From: Campylobacteraceae bacterium | Lineage (GTDB): Bacteria; Campylobacterota; Campylobacteria; Campylobacterales; Sulfurospirillaceae | Reading direction: 5' to 3' | Assembly (NCBI GenBank): GCA_027013265.1 | Contig: JALUXQ010000076.1 | Location: forward strand, 1-15,335 | Length of the DNA: 15,335 nt | In this document: in pieces, positions 13,985 to 15,335 of the stretch | Layout of the letters: each line of letters starts with the position of its first letter | Position numbering within the stretch: the first letter of the stretch is position 1 | The notes under the pieces: model-generated | Told to the model about the DNA's origin: nothing | Database searches by the model: none | Seen by the model: only the letters and a program-made list of their open reading frames with translations | Position numbers and translations under genes: made by a program

Positions 13985-14353
13985 CTAAATACACCAATTT
14001 TTGGAAAAAAGAGACTTGATGAGGTGTTTAAGTCTCTCTTTTTGATCTTCGGGCACAAAATAAAATATAGTCATACCTTCTCTTCTGTTTTCTAATAATT
14101 TCGCATCTTTTAGTTTTCTCAAATGTTGGGATATAGGCGATTGATTCATGCCTAATACATCACTTAAGTCGCAAACACACATCCTGTCAAATTTTAAAAG
14201 TATATATACTATCTTTAGCCTAACTTCACTGCTAAGCAGGGATAGTGCATTTGCTTCTTGCTCTAGCTTCTTGCTTACCAATAAAAGTTCTTGTTTTGCC
14301 TCTTTTATCATGTCTGTATCCACATCTTTTCTTATACATCTCGGCGTGTTCAA
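13985..14353 (-). CDS. ArsR/SmtB-family thiolate metal sensor repressor
   Basis: This 122-residue winged-helix repressor has the ArsR signature. Helix-turn-helix residues about 62-90 include DLSDVLGMNQSPISQHLRKL. A wing follows with REGMTIFYFV. Cys59 and Cys61 form the alpha-3 CVC metal box of ArsR and CadC. Cys6 near the N-terminus could complete a CadC-like thiolate site for As, Cd, Pb or similar. A further Cys121 is next to the C-terminus. The metal cannot be assigned. The start is TTG at 14353, with GGGAG 8 nt upstream; starting at the ATG at 14311 would lose Cys6. The gene faces a DsbC-like gene across a shared promoter region. Its 3' end contains a terminator hairpin for ovoA. Confidence 0.88.
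   Translation of the reverse strand: MNTPRCIRKDVDTDMIKEAKQELLLVSKKLEQEANALSLLSSEVRLKIVYILLKFDRMCVCDLSDVLGMNQSPISQHLRKLKDAKLLENRREGMTIFYFVPEDQKERLKHLIKSLFSKNWCI
14010..14043 (+). terminator. Probable ovoA terminator lying inside the arsR coding end
   Basis: AGAGACTT (14010-14017) pairs perfectly with AAGTCTCT (14030-14037) across a 12-nt loop, followed by CTTTTT on the plus strand. An A-run precedes it, so it may work on both strands. It lies within the last codons of the convergent arsR gene. Confidence 0.6.
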
Positions 14354-14389
14354 GTTTTTACTCCCACTAAATTATTTGCAACAGCAGAT

Positions 14390-14409
14390 ATATTAACATA
14401 GTCTAATAT
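14390..14409. promoter_or_regulatory. ArsR-type operator, perfect 6-8-6 inverted repeat
   Basis: ATATTA-N8-TAATAT is perfectly symmetrical and spans the -10 box and part of the spacer of the arsR promoter. Position, size and AT-rich half-sites are as expected for an autoregulating ArsR/CadC-family repressor. Confidence 0.65.
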
Positions 14410-14418
14410 GGTTGTCAA
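14390..14418 (-). promoter_or_regulatory. Promoter of the ArsR-family gene
   Basis: On the minus strand, TTGACA (14418-14413) is a consensus -35. It is followed by a 17-nt spacer and TAATAT (14395-14390) as -10. This is the best sigma-70-type promoter in the window. The operator inverted repeat covers its -10. Confidence 0.7.
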
Positions 14419-14447
14419 GTATTTATATAATATTTACTAAGATAGTA

Positions 14448-14453
14448 TATAAT
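14448..14453 (+). promoter_or_regulatory. Probable -10 element of the DsbC-like gene
   Basis: TATAAT, 21 bp upstream of the ATG at 14475, with GAAAGGA as ribosome binding site between. No good -35 box at the usual distance. It lies about 40 bp from the ArsR operator. Confidence 0.5.
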
Positions 14454-14474
14454 TCCTGCCGAAAGGATTGAAAA

Positions 14475-15290
14475 ATGAAAAAATTAAGCATAGGGTTATT
14501 ATTAGGTTTTCTGATATCTTCATCACTATTTGCTGCTGAGCAAAGTGAATTAAAACAGGATATAAGCAGAGTTTTTGCAAATGGCAAGATAGATGTAAAT
14601 TCTATCAGTATTATCGCCCAAGACAGTATCTCAGATCTTAAAAATCTGCATATTGCTATGGGAGCTATAAAAGGGAGTTCAAAACCTTTTTTAATCCTAT
14701 ATAACAAAGATACGATGATGGTAGGTAGTATAAAAGACAGAAAAAGTGGTAAAAGTATATTTGATGATTTCATAGGCAAAAACAGAGCAAAAATACAGAA
14801 AGCTTTGGCAAAAATACAGAAAAAAGAGATAAGTGCAGAGGCTGCAAAAAACAAAAAGATTATATCGTTGTTCAAGGGCTCATTAAAAGATTCTACATTT
14901 AAAATCAGAGGTGGAAATCCAAAGGGTAAAACAGTATATCTCATAACAGATCCAAACTGTCCATACTGTCAAGAGTATGAAAAAAATGAATTGCCAAATA
15001 CTATAAAAAAATCAAAAGAAGTAGTAGTTATGCCTATGTTTCTAAGAATCCCTGGTCATGAATCATCTCCTATGAGAGCAAGCTGGCTACTTCAAAAGGC
15101 AAAGAACACTAAAAATGCAAACTTATATGCTCTTATGCGAAAAGCGTCCAACAGTAGTGATAACTCATACAAAGAGGTAAATAAAAAATTCGCAAATGAA
15201 AAAATTGCTAAAATGAAAGAGTTTTTAGCTAAAGGCCTTATAAGAGGTACTCCTACGATATTTGACGAAAACGGAACTCCAACAAGATAG
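14475..15290 (+). CDS. Periplasmic DsbC/DsbG-like thioredoxin-fold protein
   Basis: The 271-residue exported protein has a Sec signal (MKKLSIGLLLGFLISSSLFA, cleavage near residue 20). An N-terminal region of about 110 residues follows, then a helical lysine-rich linker (103-130). The thioredoxin-fold domain has redox motif CPYC at 162-165 (DPNCPYCQEYE) and the cis-proline loop RGTPTIF (Pro260). This resembles disulfide isomerases such as DsbC and DsbG, which repair or reduce periplasmic disulfides, perhaps including those of secreted cytochromes. The C-terminus stops soon after the cis-Pro loop (DENGTPTR), which is a little abrupt. A frameshifted tail cannot be excluded, but the terminator follows 9 bp later, so I take it as natural. 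It is divergent from the ArsR-family gene; co-regulation is possible but unproven. Confidence 0.85.
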   Translation: MKKLSIGLLLGFLISSSLFAAEQSELKQDISRVFANGKIDVNSISIIAQDSISDLKNLHIAMGAIKGSSKPFLILYNKDTMMVGSIKDRKSGKSIFDDFIGKNRAKIQKALAKIQKKEISAEAAKNKKIISLFKGSLKDSTFKIRGGNPKGKTVYLITDPNCPYCQEYEKNELPNTIKKSKEVVVMPMFLRIPGHESSPMRASWLLQKAKNTKNANLYALMRKASNSSDNSYKEVNKKFANEKIAKMKEFLAKGLIRGTPTIFDENGTPTR

Positions 15291-15299
15291 CTTGCTCTA

Positions 15300-15330
15300 A
15301 GAAAGATTGGACTAAAATTCCAATCTTTCT
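15300..15330 (+). terminator. Hairpin terminator after the DsbC-like gene
   Basis: AGAAAGATTGGA (15300-15311) and TCCAATCTTTCT (15319-15330) form a perfect 12-bp stem with a 7-nt loop, starting 10 bp after the stop codon. No long T-run follows before the window ends, so it may act with factors or from both sides. Confidence 0.7.
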
Positions 15331-15335
15331 CACCT

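Noticed and set aside
1..15335. CRISPR array, prophage, toxin-antitoxin or defence genes
   Set aside because: No regularly spaced repeats and no phage, nuclease or antitoxin motifs were seen; all sizeable frames are assigned to other functions.

Overview
The window looks like chromosomal DNA of a sulfur-oxidising Campylobacterota (Epsilonproteobacteria), of the Sulfurimonas, Sulfurovum or Arcobacter type. Three things suggest this: AT-rich DNA with coding bias to match, a complete-looking Sox thiosulfate-oxidation operon with soxCD, and the block dnaG / TPR protein / rnhA / rnc / aroC. That block resembles the gene order I recall from Campylobacter and Helicobacter, except that dnaG is divergent here. 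The assignment comes from reading the sequence, not from a database search.

Region 1 (1-5219, minus strand) is one tight operon read right to left: soxC, soxD, soxX, soxY, soxZ, soxA, a small lipoprotein that looks like the SoxAX-binding protein SoxK, and soxB, which runs off the left edge. SoxYZ carries the sulfur substrate on the SoxY C-terminal GGCGG arm. SoxAX, probably helped by SoxK, oxidatively attaches thiosulfate. SoxB hydrolyses off sulfate, and SoxCD oxidises the remaining sulfane sulfur. All are exported proteins: SoxC, SoxY and SoxB carry twin-arginine-type N-termini, while SoxA, SoxX and SoxD carry Sec-type ones.

Region 2 (5220-5885) has no protein gene. It holds a long imperfect inverted repeat of about 200 bp directly upstream of the soxC ribosome binding site. 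A second, degraded half-copy lies inverted 500 bp away, so this looks like a MITE-like repeat family. It is bounded by a tRNA-Ala(GGC) gene.

Region 3 (5886-11764) is housekeeping. dnaG (minus) sits upstream of tRNA-Ala. The divergent plus-strand operon encodes a membrane-anchored TPR/zinc-ribbon protein, RNase HI, RNase III, chorismate synthase and a membrane-anchored glucosaminidase-like protein. Its genes overlap or nearly abut. Several starts in this region are GTG or TTG.

Region 4 (11823-15335) holds an ovoA-type gene for ovothiol (mercaptohistidine) biosynthesis. A convergent ArsR-family thiolate metal sensor follows, with a perfect inverted-repeat operator over its own promoter. Divergent from that is a periplasmic DsbC/DsbG-like thioredoxin-fold protein, followed by a hairpin terminator. 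Sulfur and thiol chemistry therefore recurs at both ends of the window. No CRISPR array, prophage or intact transposase gene was seen.
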